Position numbers and translations under genes: made by a program
Origin: Sporothrix humicola
Lineage: Eukaryota; Ascomycota; Sordariomycetes; Ophiostomatales; Ophiostomataceae
DNA length: 64,000 nt
Assembly (NCBI GenBank): GCA_021396245.1
Contig: WNYE01000066.1
Location: 1-64,000 of the forward strand
Direction of reading: 5' to 3'
Part shown: positions 1-10,526 of the stretch, in pieces
Position numbering within the stretch: position 1 is the stretch's first letter
Layout of the letters: every line of letters begins with the position of its first letter
The notes under the pieces: generated by a model
What the model was told of the DNA's origin: nothing
What the model saw: only the letters and a program-made list of their open reading frames with translations
Databases searched by the model: none

Positions 1-1780
1 TTTTTTATCGTTTATTTTATTTATTTTTTTCGTAATACCGTTTTATTATATTTTTTATTAATATTATAAAATTATTATTTTAAAGTTTATAAATAATATT
101 AACTTTTTCACTTATAACCGTATAATAACCTTTTATTATTATATTTTATAAAACGTTTAAAAAATAATTACGAATAAAATATAACCGAAAAACGTTATAT
201 TTAAATTAATAAAAAACGAACTTTTTTACTTTTTTCGCGCCTACGAAACTTTAACGACGACGTTTACGTTTAATTAAAACACCGTTTTTACTTTTCGCCA
301 AGTAACCCGTTTCTTTAGTATTTAATTAAATAAAAAGTTTTTTTTTTTAAAATATATTCGATAAATAAAACGTCACTTTACCGTATAAAGTTATACTTTT
401 ACGAAACTTACTGAGAAAATATAAAGTTATACACTTTCGTAGGCTCGAATAATTTATACGGTTATACTTTAAAGTATAGTAACTTACGATATAAACGTTT
501 TTTTTTTAAAGTTAAAAAATAACTGACTGACGTTTTTTTTAAATATTATTTTTTATAAGTATTTCCGTATAGTCTTCGGGGTTTATTAGTTAATATTTAT
601 TTACTTTTTTTATTTCGAATTAAGTATATTATTATTAAACTTTTATTTAAAATACCGTTAAACCGTTTTTTTATTTCGGTTAAACTATTAAACTAAAGTT
701 TAAACGATTTAAAGCGTAATATATTACCCTTAGCCGTTTATTAACTATTATTTACTTTTTTTTATATTACCCTCGTCGTTTACCTTTAAAAAAATAAACT
801 AAGTTATAATTATTAACCGTTAAAAGGTTTAATAATAATAAAATATTAAAATTAACCGTTTTACGAAATTTTTTGTTATATAAACGTTATACTAAGTAAC
901 AAAGGTTATATAACGCCGTTACTTTTATTTTACGAAGATTAAAAATAATTTTTTTACGTAAATTTATACGGGTTATATTAACCTCCGTATATACTTTTTT
1001 TAACGTAAAGTTATTAACTTTTTAAATTACTTTTATAACGTCGAGAATAAAACGGTTAAATATATAATTTTAATATACTTAAAAATATTACCGCGACCGG
1101 TAAGTTAACCTTAAACTTTTAAAAAATTAAAATATAAGTTATAAAACGGTTTTAAAGTTAAATTAATTTTTCGGTAGTTTATTTAAAACGATAAACTTTC
1201 GAAGTATAATTTTACGAAAAAGTTAAAAAAGTTACCGTCGTCGGGGTAACGTATTATCGTTTAAGTTATACTTTTTTTTTATTTTTATACCGTGTCGTAA
1301 TAATACGTTATTTTTTTTTAACGGTAATAACTTTACGAGTATAACGTTTTTTAACTTTAATTAAAGTTTACTTTTTAAAAAAATATTATTTTTTTTTAAT
1401 AATATTAACTTTATAAATATAACGTTTTTTAGCTTTAATTAAAGTTTACTTTATAAAAAAGTATTATTTTTTTTTAACAATATTAACTTTACGAATATAA
1501 CGTTTTTTAACTTCGATTAAAGTTTACTTTTTAAACGAAAAGTTAACTAAACGGTTATATTTAATACTTTAATAATTTCGGTAACGGTAACCTTTATCTC
1601 CGTTTTTATTTTAAATATCGAATAACCAAACGTTAAAAGTAACAACGATAAACTCGTTATAACACCGGTAATACTTAAACGATTAATTTTAACATCGAAA
1701 GTATAAAAGTAAAAGGTTTGTTATAACGCCGGTTATACTCGAGCGATAAACTTTAAAGTAAAAAAGAAAGTTAAGTTTAC
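1..1780. repeat. RIP-mutated AT-rich repeat DNA
   Basis: The block is overwhelmingly A+T. C and G survive mostly as CpG or in ACC/GTT contexts, while CpA and TpG are scarce and TpA is abundant. This is the signature left by repeat-induced point mutation on duplicated DNA in Pezizomycotina. No open frame of useful length remains on either strand, so the parent element (probably a transposon) cannot be named. The composition changes abruptly near 1780, where CA-rich sequence returns. Confidence 0.85.
1319..1536. repeat. 78-bp tandem repeat within the RIP block
   Basis: The word ATAACGTTTTTTA recurs at 1341, 1419 and 1497, giving a period of exactly 78 bp. The bases between copies (AATTAAAGTTTACTTT, then a poly-T run, then TATTAACTTTA) are repeated with few changes, for about 2.6 copies. 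Since 78 is a multiple of three, the array could derive from a repeated stretch of a coding frame in the parent element, but stops fill all frames now. Confidence 0.8.
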
Positions 1781-2515
1781 AAACCATACACTCTTTTATT
1801 TTATACCTTGTTTACCACACTTACCCTTCCATTTATTTACCATATACAACTATTTATTTATTTATTTATTTACTCAACGTATAACCTTAACAAACCAACA
1901 CACACTCGTGTAAACTAAAAAGTTTACACACACAATTCTGTGGTAGTTTCTTCCCTATGAGGGTTCTGCCTAGTTAGTCGCCAATAGTTAGGATTGACTG
2001 AGAAAGGCGAATAATAATAATAATAATGATATTGTCAGCAGCGATGACGCGGTTCTTTGCTCGTGGAGGTGTATTCATCATCGCTATTTCCTTAAAAGCC
2101 TCTTGATAAGTACAGGAAAACGCACACGTTTTCACCACGTTCTTTCCTTTCTATCTCGGCTCTCCACACACCTACCGTTTCGCTCAGGCCTTTTGGACAC
2201 GGCCAAAAAGACGGCAGATTCGACCACGTGCTTTTCGTGGGTATTGCGTGAATTCTTGACTGTGTTTCTAAACGAGGAACCCCAACTCTCCTGTCTCGAT
2301 CTTAGACCCTTTTTTAACCCTTTCCCTACCTTTCTATCTTTATCTTCTTCAGCGCAGATCTCACATCTCACATCGTCGCAGGCCGGCGATCACGACACGT
2401 TCCGGCCCAAGAAGCGTGGGCCTGGCCCTGTCCCCAAATCCACAAAAGCAGTGTTATTAATCTATTTACGACTATCTCTGTTGGTACTTGTTGGTATCTA
2501 TTCGTATCTTGTCTT
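1781..2515. other. Junction region between RIP block and first gene
   Basis: Contains TTTA microsatellite sequence (about 1855-1875), CA-rich sequence and a short AATAATAAT run near 2009-2028, then ordinary-composition DNA that forms the 3' flank of the MFS gene. The 238-codon plus-strand frame at 2103-2819 mostly overlaps the MFS gene antisense and has no recognisable domain, so I do not call it. Confidence 0.5.
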
Positions 2516-4303
2516 TCAACTTTCTGCCTTCCTGGCCGCCCTCTCCTCCCTCTTCTTCAGCCGCCGCTCCGCTTTCTCGCGCTCGTGGCGGCGCCAGGCA
2601 ATGCCCTTGAACATGAGCAGAAACAGGCCCGGCGAGGCCACGACGTACAGCGCGCCAATCAGGAAAAAGGCCCAGCCGGTGCCCATGGCGGCAATCATGG
2701 GGTTGATGACGGCGGTGGCGACGGCGCCAATGAGGCATCGCGTTAAATTGTTGGCGGCGACGGCGGCGCCGGCGCGGCCGGGGGTAATGTCGACGAGCAG
2801 AGAGTTGGCGGCGTTCTGAAAACCGATCATGCCGACGCCGTTCAAAAACAAGAGAACGCAGAGGACGGCGAGGTGGGCGTGTTTCTGGATGGCCCAGCCC
2901 CACGCGAGCATGACGGCGCAGGACAGATAGTACAGAGGGAGGCCGGTCTCGAGGCGGGCCTTTTCAATGGGAAAGTTGGTCAGGTCCTGCTGGCGGGACT
3001 TGTCGACAGGCATGCCGAGTTTGGCGGCGTGGCGGCGGTAGTTGTGGTTGATGGCCGGGCCGACGGCGAAGGCGGCAATGATGGAGCCGGCGGCAATGGG
3101 GAGATAACAGAGACCAATCTCGAGCTCGGACAGGCCGTACATCTCGAGGCTCGAGGGTAAATTGGTGGCGATGGCGTAGAAGCCGGCAAAGAGCAGGCTC
3201 GAGTACAGCAGGAGAAGGCCAATGTTCTTCTGGAGAGCGAGCTGGACGGACAGCAGCAGGTTTGGGACCTGCATGCGGAGTGGCGGCGGCGCCGTCGAGG
3301 GTGTTGTCGAGACTGTGTCGGACTCAACACCGCTCCGCTTCTTGCGCCGTCCCCATGCCTCTTTGATCAGCTGGTAGCCCGTCCGGTGGAAGGGGTGCGG
3401 CCGGATCGAGCCGTCGCCGACAATCTTGCGGCACGTCTCGGGTAGAAAAAAGGCCAGGCCCAGCCCCAGGACGGCGCCCATGATGGCCAGGAACCAAAAG
3501 ATGGACCGCCAGCCCAGGTATTCTGACAGGACACCGCCCAGCACGGGGCCCAGGCTCGGCGCAAACACAATCGGAATGATGGTAATGCCAATGTACTGCC
3601 CGCGCTCGGCACTGCTCACAATGTCCGCCACGACGGCCTGGCACAGCGCCACCGTGCTCGCCGACCCGGCCGACTGGATCATTCGGACGACCAGCAAGGA
3701 GACGTAGTTGCGGCAGAGCGCCAGGCCAATGTTGGCGGCAATGAAAATGACAAAGCACAGCAGGAATGTCGGCCTTCGTCCAATACCGTCGGCCATGCCG
3801 CCCAGAAACATGGGCGTCACACCTTGAAAAATCATGTAGGTGGTGACCGTCAGATTGACCTGGCCGTCGGTGATGTGAAAATAGCTGGCAATCTCGTTGA
3901 GCGCCGGCAGGTAAATCTGGCCTGTGAGCGGCGAGATAAAGGCGCCCAAGGATGCGCCCAAGACGATCCAGCGTTTTGTCCAGGTCGAGTGGATCGAGTA
4001 GCGCGGAGGAACGACCTCGGCGGCGGCGGCTGCAGCCTGTTTCTCGGGGTCGCCCGTGTCGTTTGGTGGTGCTTTGGTCACATCTTGAGGTGGTTGTATT
4101 TGAGAGGAAGGCGATGGTGCAATGTGGACATCGCCAGAGTTTGTTGTTGTCGATGATGTCCCCGAGGCCGGTCTGGCCAGCGTAATGTCCGTCTCGTCCT
4201 TTTCGTTCTTTTCGTCGCTCTTGTATGGCTTGGATTGGCGTAGCAATAGTGAATCGTCGGCACCAGTAGTTGTAGACGCCGGATCGGCCTTGGCGTCGGC
4301 CAT
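2516..4303 (-). CDS. DHA1-type MFS drug/polyamine exporter
   Basis: A 595-residue integral membrane transporter of the major facilitator superfamily, DHA1 (12-helix drug:H+ antiporter) type, predicted at the plasma membrane. A roughly 110-residue disordered Ser/Thr/Asp-rich cytoplasmic N-terminus precedes the first helix (KRWIVLGASLGAFISPLTG). The loop 2-3 signature is clear as GGMADGIGRRPTF, followed by alternating hydrophobic segments and a central cytoplasmic loop rich in basic residues (GRRKKRSGVES). The C-terminus is a short basic tail. I start at the ATG ending at 4303 (MADAKADP); an upstream in-frame ATG at 4351 would add 16 residues of low-quality sequence. The gene is a single exon. 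Substrate cannot be read from sequence; drug or polyamine export is inference from the family. It diverges from the NYN-domain gene across 2.6 kb. Confidence 0.9.
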   Translation of the reverse strand: MADAKADPASTTTGADDSLLLRQSKPYKSDEKNEKDETDITLARPASGTSSTTTNSGDVHIAPSPSSQIQPPQDVTKAPPNDTGDPEKQAAAAAAEVVPPRYSIHSTWTKRWIVLGASLGAFISPLTGQIYLPALNEIASYFHITDGQVNLTVTTYMIFQGVTPMFLGGMADGIGRRPTFLLCFVIFIAANIGLALCRNYVSLLVVRMIQSAGSASTVALCQAVVADIVSSAERGQYIGITIIPIVFAPSLGPVLGGVLSEYLGWRSIFWFLAIMGAVLGLGLAFFLPETCRKIVGDGSIRPHPFHRTGYQLIKEAWGRRKKRSGVESDTVSTTPSTAPPPLRMQVPNLLLSVQLALQKNIGLLLLYSSLLFAGFYAIATNLPSSLEMYGLSELEIGLCYLPIAAGSIIAAFAVGPAINHNYRRHAAKLGMPVDKSRQQDLTNFPIEKARLETGLPLYYLSCAVMLAWGWAIQKHAHLAVLCVLLFLNGVGMIGFQNAANSLLVDITPGRAGAAVAANNLTRCLIGAVATAVINPMIAAMGTGWAFFLIGALYVVASPGLFLLMFKGIAWRRHEREKAERRLKKREERAARKAES

Positions 4304-6960
4304 TTTGGTGTTTGATGTTGTAGTTCGTTCAAGTGCCGCAAGATGTATCAATAATTCTCAACGAACTGTCGTGTAAAATAGTACAAGTCCAGAAACCAGG
4401 TCGTCGGTGTCTTTTGTAATTTATTTGTTGGAGATGGCGGCTGAAGACAAGATGCAGAGACGGGAAGAGTACGGCATGTCCATTCTTATATCGTCGGCGA
4501 ATAACAAGTAATAAATATATATAAAAGACTGGGAACGGAGAAAAGAAAAGGATGCACGTAACCCCGGAGAGCGAACAAAAAGGCGAGATTTGAAGTGAAC
4601 TTGAAGAGAGGGACTGATCACAAAACCGGCGAAATTCGAAATGGCTGCACACAATGCCGACTCCACTCCGGAACGCGGCACATGCAGACTGGAGACTGCA
4701 GACTGCACAAAGTAGACTGAACTGCACAACCTCCTCACTTACAAACAGCGGCGACGGCCCCTGTCGGCTACGACTAGCGGCCGGAATTGATAACCTGGGA
4801 GAAAAGAGGTAAGACTCCGGTCAAGGTACGTCGTGAGTTTCTTCACTCAAAACAATGTGTTTACTGGGTGAAAGGTCGACAAAATTAACAAGAATGTACC
4901 TACACAGAAACTGGAGTTAAACTCGCCGTTGGCAAAACCTATCTCCAGTTCGTCGACTTTTCTTGCAAAGTTTGTTGTTTGTCTTCCACCACATTCTACT
5001 AGCGCGCCGTCTCGGTGCCGTATCGGCCGCGATGGGGGATCCACTGAAGCCGCTATCCGCTCGCCGCTCTCCGCTAATGTCAATGCCACCTCCACACACG
5101 CCACCACTCCAAGATTCTTGACTTTTCTTTGAAAGCTTGTGCTTCCACTCATTGTAACTGTCCAGACTGTTGGAGACATTGAAAGAATGTGTTTTTAAAG
5201 ACGACGCTCTAAATCAGTGACACCCCGGGCTCGTGTGGAGAACTGCACGCCGACTCGGCATGCTAATAACAACCCTGTTCGGAGCGGCATTCGCTTCGTG
5301 TTAAGGGTTCTCATGTGTGCTTCTTCACAAATAGACGCAAGCACAATGTCCACAGTCGCTGAGAATAATGGTAGGTGGGAATTGCTCCGTTCTTATGTCG
5401 TACATAATGGTCCGGCTCTCGAAGCAAGGCCCTGAATATGAATGGAGCATGCGAGCCTTTCCCTGGTTCGGTTTTGGCGAGGCTGCCTGTGTAAAACATA
5501 AATAACATTACATTTACTGGCCTATCAGAATATGAATACCATAATGTAGAGAGTCTACGTATAAACAATAAATCACGATTACCCACTATTAAATCGCCAA
5601 TGTAGCCAAGATAGCCAGGGTGGCTCTTGCCATTCTGAATTTCTTCAGTCTTTCCTTCCTTCATTCGCCTCCTGCCATACTAAAATGAATGTCACTAACA
5701 AAACAACAAGGCAAGAGCGATTGACGGCGACCTTCTCCGTTGGCTTGGGACCTTCCATATTTACCAGTTTCTGTTTATGATCGCATTCCCGCCTTTCCCT
5801 TTTTCCCTCTTTGTCGGGCCTCTTCACTCTCTCTTCCTCTCTAACCGCATTTCAACACCAGACTTTGCCACAACGCCTTGTCGATTGTTGAATTCCCATG
5901 ATCGTCCACCCCCGTCACATTGTGACTAACACCAGGCGTCGCCTTTTTTCCTACTTTTCCACATCGAACAGAGCCTTCCCCACAACCGACGTGGCAGAGC
6001 CCGGCCTCGTGCAGACATTGACGAATGGTATGTTCTAGTTTTGTTTATTTTTATTCTCTTGGCTTTCCTTGAATTTCCACCGTCCATTTTGCGACCGCAC
6101 CTTCTTTTGCAACGTTTCACAAGACGGGCGCCTAACTTTTTAAACCTTCAAGCTTCGAGGCTGAGATTGGTGCATTTTTAAGTGCATTCTAACTGCGTCC
6201 TGATTGCATTCTGGCCTCACTTTCGCTGCATCTTGACTGCATTTGACTGGCCATCTTGCATGCAGGCCCAAAGCCACCGGCCAAGCGTCTTCTTTTTTCG
6301 TCCAGGCTGCCACACTTGGGGACGCTTAAGGGGCTCAAGGCTGGCCAGCTGGAAGAAACGTCGCGAAATTAATAGACGGCAACCAATCGATTGTGACGCG
6401 ACTGTAGCAGACTTGCACTTGTGCTGCACATCTCGCGCCCCTTTACAGCAAATTCAGAAAACAAACGAATTGGAGAGAATGTGCACGAAAGAGCATGCAT
6501 GATGCGTTTGCATTCTTTGCTGTTTTCTGTTTTCAGTTTTCTGTCTTCAGTTTTCAGTTTTCAGTTTTCTGATTTCTGATTTCCGTTTCCTGACTGGTCA
6601 CGCGTCGTATTCGTACGGGATGCCTTCACTTCAGGATGGAAACACGCAGTCATCTGCACTGCAGGCGGCCGCCTTCAAGGTCGCAATGACTGAATATTAA
6701 AGGCTGAAAACTCAAGACTGAAGACTGAAGACTGTGATGTTGCACTGATGTTGGTACATAAAGCTCGACAGTCGCCACCTCGATGACTTTAATTTCAAAG
6801 CTACTATCATCACTACCAGCAAAAATTAAAAACAGAAAACCCAAAACAACAATCTCAAATCAAATCAAATAGAAAAAAAACCAAATAAAAACACTCAGAC
6901 TCAAAAAAAAACTCACAACTCTCAAACTACAACTACAACTACAACGACAACTCAACCACG
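4304..6960. other. Divergent intergenic region, 2.66 kb
   Basis: No gene is supportable. It holds a T-rich run of TTTTCAG/TTTTCTG words (about 6521-6592), a short GACTGAA tandem near 6714-6735, and a CTACAA-repeat leader (about 6926-6955) directly upstream of the next start codon, typical of a fungal 5' UTR. Short frames here lack domains and good composition. Confidence 0.5.
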
Positions 6961-8748
6961 ATGAAGTCTTACAATTCAATGAAATCCAACTCCAAGTCAA
7001 ACTCGCCATGGTCCAACTCGGCCAGGCCGAATTCGACGGCACGGTTTAGCCCCCCCAAGCCCAGACCGGGACGGATGGTCGACCTGCCCGACGAGTGCCT
7101 GTTCTTTATTGACGACTCCAACATTTGGATCGAGGCGCAAAAGTTTGCAGCAAAGGCCAACGAGCATATGCCCAAGCTGACGGACAGCGACCACGATCCG
7201 CGACTTCGAATTGATATTGGACGTCTTGTTACGACGCTCCTGCGAAACGAAAACAACAAGCACAGAATTCAAGGCAAATCATTTTATTACGGCTCCAAGC
7301 CGCCGCCGACGGACTCGGTCTGGAAGGCGGCGCAAAAGTTTAACTTTGAGCCAAAGATTTATGACAAAGCCGCCAGCGGGCGCGAAAAGGAAGTGGACGG
7401 GTCCATGGGCGCCGATATTTCCGGAATTTCGAGCGACCTGTCGGCGCGAGCCGATATGGAGGCCCAGATGGAGGCGCAGTACGGCATCGACATTTTTGAT
7501 CACCGCGACCGAATCAACCGCACAACGTTTATTTGCATTACCGGCGACCGCGACATGATGCCGGCCATTTTGAAGGCGCTCAACTCGGGCATCTGCGTCG
7601 AGCTCTGGGCCTGGAAGGACAGCATGTCCAAGGAGTTTGTCAAGCTCGAGACGACCATGGCGCACACGTCGTCGCTGTTCTCGGTGCACTATCTGGACGG
7701 CGTGTTTTCGGAAATTTTCTTTACAAACTACTTCTCAACCCGCCTCGGCGCCAAGTCCGTCGACCCGGCCAAGGCCGTCGTGCTCTGCGATTTTGTCCCG
7801 GCGTGGTACGAGCGGTACATGTTCCCGAGCCCGACCGAAGCGAGCCCTACGATCGGAGGCAAGCTCACCAGCCTCCCTCCTAAAGACGTCCACAAAGCCA
7901 GCCCGCTCGAAAAGGCCGTCTGCAACAAGCTCATCCTCCTGGGCAAAGTCTTTTACATCACGAGAGACACGCCTGCCGCCACCTCGGGCGTGCCGCCTCC
8001 GCCCACGCTCTTCATCGAGTTCCCCCGCGTGGAGGACCGCCTGATTGAAAAGCTGCTGCTCAGAATCAGGGATAGCTTCCGTGGCATCGCCACCGTTTTG
8101 TCGTGGCCCGTCTATGCCGGCAAGACCAGCCGCAAGACCATGCCCACGACCGAAACGAGCAACATGTATGCGCCGCTGAGTGGGGATGATGCCCACGTCC
8201 ACGAGGAAGAGGACGACACGGAGGCGCTTGAAGAAAAGGGGAAGGATATCGACAAGGTTCACATCGAGACGCTGCACATTGATGATGTGGCCGGCGTGGG
8301 CGGAGATGCCATTGTCAGCGCCAACGTCATCGTCAACGCCAGCCATGGTCTTCCCTCGCCCGCGCCGTCTCTCTCTCCCTCGCCTAGCGGCCAGGGCGGC
8401 CAAGGTGAAGCCGACGGCTCGAGTGAAGACGCCTCGGCCGGCTGGCAGACCGTCACGCATTTCGACCGCGGCGCCGCCCACCGCCGCTCCCGCAACCGCA
8501 CCCAGCACTGCCCCTTTGGCCTCCACTGCTACAAGCGCGGCCAGTGCGGCAACATCCACAGCCACACCGATTTGTTGTTATTCCAGGAACACCCGCTCCA
8601 AAATTTTAAGCGCTGGAAGACGGAGCCGTGCCGCTACGGCGACGCCTGTGCCAACGGGCGGCGGTGCACGTATGCCCATTCGGTGGCCGAGGCGCAGTGT
8701 CTCACGTGCAAGGGCACGGGGCACTATGCGAGCGGGTGCAAGCATTAA
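6961..8748 (+). CDS. NYN-domain protein with two CCCH zinc fingers and a zinc knuckle
   Basis: A 595-residue single-exon protein. Residues about 45-245 form a NYN (PIN-like) ribonuclease fold: the first acidic strand is LFFIDDSN (51-54) and the second acidic motif is ITGDRDMMPAILKAL (GDRD at 195-198), matching the metal-binding aspartates of LabA/limkain-type nucleases. A disordered acidic linker (about 385-500) leads to two CX5CX5CX3H fingers (C517-H533 and C557-H573), then a CX2CX4HX4C zinc knuckle (C580-C593) ending two residues before the C-terminus. Nuclease plus three RNA-binding modules suggests a role in RNA decay or surveillance; target RNA is unknown. The start is the first ATG after a CTACAA-rich leader. 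Function beyond fold is inference. Confidence 0.9.
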   Translation: MKSYNSMKSNSKSNSPWSNSARPNSTARFSPPKPRPGRMVDLPDECLFFIDDSNIWIEAQKFAAKANEHMPKLTDSDHDPRLRIDIGRLVTTLLRNENNKHRIQGKSFYYGSKPPPTDSVWKAAQKFNFEPKIYDKAASGREKEVDGSMGADISGISSDLSARADMEAQMEAQYGIDIFDHRDRINRTTFICITGDRDMMPAILKALNSGICVELWAWKDSMSKEFVKLETTMAHTSSLFSVHYLDGVFSEIFFTNYFSTRLGAKSVDPAKAVVLCDFVPAWYERYMFPSPTEASPTIGGKLTSLPPKDVHKASPLEKAVCNKLILLGKVFYITRDTPAATSGVPPPPTLFIEFPRVEDRLIEKLLLRIRDSFRGIATVLSWPVYAGKTSRKTMPTTETSNMYAPLSGDDAHVHEEEDDTEALEEKGKDIDKVHIETLHIDDVAGVGGDAIVSANVIVNASHGLPSPAPSLSPSPSGQGGQGEADGSSEDASAGWQTVTHFDRGAAHRRSRNRTQHCPFGLHCYKRGQCGNIHSHTDLLLFQEHPLQNFKRWKTEPCRYGDACANGRRCTYAHSVAEAQCLTCKGTGHYASGCKH

Positions 8749-9084
8749 CGGCGGTGGACGTTGCCGACGGTGGAGATAATGTTGGTTGCCGGAGGCAATG
8801 TTACTTGAACATCGAAGATGAAGGTGTTGACAGTAAACAAAAAAAGGGATAATCTGGAGACTATCTGACAACATATAGCACAGCACAACATTTCATAGCT
8901 AGATTGATACCAATACTTTTTATTCCACTTTGGCCCTTTTATGTGATACCCCGTGTAAACAATGACTCTATGGAAGAAGGAAATGAAAATGAAGAAATCA
9001 TGCGAATCAAATGCAGACCAAACGCCGTCCATGATAGGATATAAGAAATAGACAAATAGCAAACAGAAAGACGACAACGACAGT
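8749..9084. other. Convergent 3' spacer
   Basis: A 336-bp spacer between two convergent genes, AT-rich with no frame or repeat of note. It probably holds both transcript ends. Confidence 0.5.
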
Positions 9085-9813
9085 CTACTTCTTCTCCGCA
9101 CTAAACACAATCTCGTCGCCCTCCCGCTTCGCCGTCATCACCACAACGTCCTCTTCTTCGTCGGCATCGGCGTCGCCCTCAGCAGAGTCGGCCTCCTTGT
9201 TCAGGTCAAGACTGGCCGCCGCCTTGTCGAGCGTTTCTGCCGTCGACGATGTCTGTTTTGACGCCGCCTCCTCCGCCTTCTCCGCCTTCTCCGCCGACGC
9301 CAAAAAGTAGTCGACCACCGCCACCTTGTCGTTCAGGCCCGCCAGATCGAGGGGGACATAGTTCTTGTCGTTGGCCAAAGCGGGCGACGCGCCGCCCGTC
9401 TCGACCAGCAGCTTGACGACATCGAGGTGGCCGTTCATCGCTGCCCAGTGGAGGGCCGTGTTGCCGAAAGAGTTGGTGGCGTCAAGGAACGTCTGGGCCT
9501 GGCCCGCAGGGCCAGCGCCGTCCTTGCCCTTGATCTGTTCCAGGATGATCGAGACGATGCCTAAAAAATGTTAGTATTCAAAGTCTCACTAGTATTAGTC
9601 TGCCTGCTACGCCGACTCACCCTTGTGACCATTCCCCGCCGCCATGTGCAGCGGCGTATTCTTGCCGGCGTCGACGGCGGCCGACAGGACCGCCAGCGGC
9701 GTGGCCGACTTTGACGTGGTGAGCTCGGCCAGAGTCGACGAGAAATCTTCCGCCTCGTTGGCGCGGGCAAAGTAGATGAGGTCGTCAACCTCGTCTTCCG
9801 TGAGGGAGGCCAT
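9085..9813 (-). CDS. YAR1: Yar1-like ankyrin-repeat protein
   Basis: Two exons: 9621-9813 and 9085-9560, with a 60-bp intron (GTGAGT donor, AG at 9561-9562). The join restores frame through a split Gly codon and gives 222 residues. The N-terminus (MASLTEDEVDDLIYFARANE) and two ankyrin repeats (NTPLHMAAGNGHKG, split by the intron, and NTALHWAAMNGHLDVVKLL) match yeast Yar1 and its fungal relatives. Yar1 is a dedicated chaperone that keeps ribosomal protein Rps3 soluble during import and 40S assembly. The C-terminus is an acidic tail followed by MTAKREGDEIVFSAEKK. Small size, early ankyrins and the acidic C-terminus all fit; the Rps3 role is by family. Its 5' flank has an unusual GAGCG-rich repeat cluster. 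Confidence 0.85.
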
Positions 9814-10526
9814 GGTGAACAGCGAGCGGAGCGAGCGAAAACGAAACAGGGCGAGCGAGCGTAGCGAGCGAGAACAAGAAAAGGCGAGTGAGAATCGACT
9901 GAGCGCAGCGAGCGAGGACAATAAAGTGAGTGAGGAAACAAAAAGTGAGAATGAAGTTTTGAGGGACGTTGGGTTCTGACATCTGAGGAGCCAATGGAAA
10001 CGCTGGATTCGACGTTGACGTCGCTAAAACTTTTTTTTCTTTGGGGTCGCAACTTTTTTTCTGGGTCCAAGGCTAGCAAGCGCGGGGCTGTAAGACAGTA
10101 TATATACTGTGAAGGGCGCGGGAGAAGAAGGCCATTTTGGCGTACATCAGACAGTTCCAATTCAGACACTAGACTGTACACTGACAACCTCGCTGGACTG
10201 GCCTCAGCCTTGCGACAGACTCGTCACTGTTGACTTTCTCACGCAACAGTCTTGACCAACGAAGCTCTCTCATCAATTTTATCGTTTTATATACGTTAAA
10301 GTGGAGTTTTTTATTATTACGATAATTTTCAAATATTTCTTATCTCTAAATAGATTGTCATTTGATTTTTTTTAGTTTTCTTTTCTTTTCCTTCCCGCAA
10401 ATAAATCAAATGCACCCCATGAGTCTAACAAACCTGGCAGACTACTTTTAGTTCTTTGCCTAATTTGATTTTTTATATTCTATTTTAATAATTCTTTACC
10501 CTTCATGCACACGAAGAATAACATCT
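9814..10526. other. Spacer with GAGCG repeat cluster and AT-rich tail
   Basis: From 9825 to about 9925 the words GCGAGCGGAGCGAGCG, GCGAGCGTAGCGAGCG and GAGCGCAGCGAGCGAG recur, immediately upstream of the ankyrin gene start, so they probably lie in its 5' UTR or promoter. 10260-10520 is AT-rich and is the 3' flank of SPO11. No gene seen. Confidence 0.55.
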
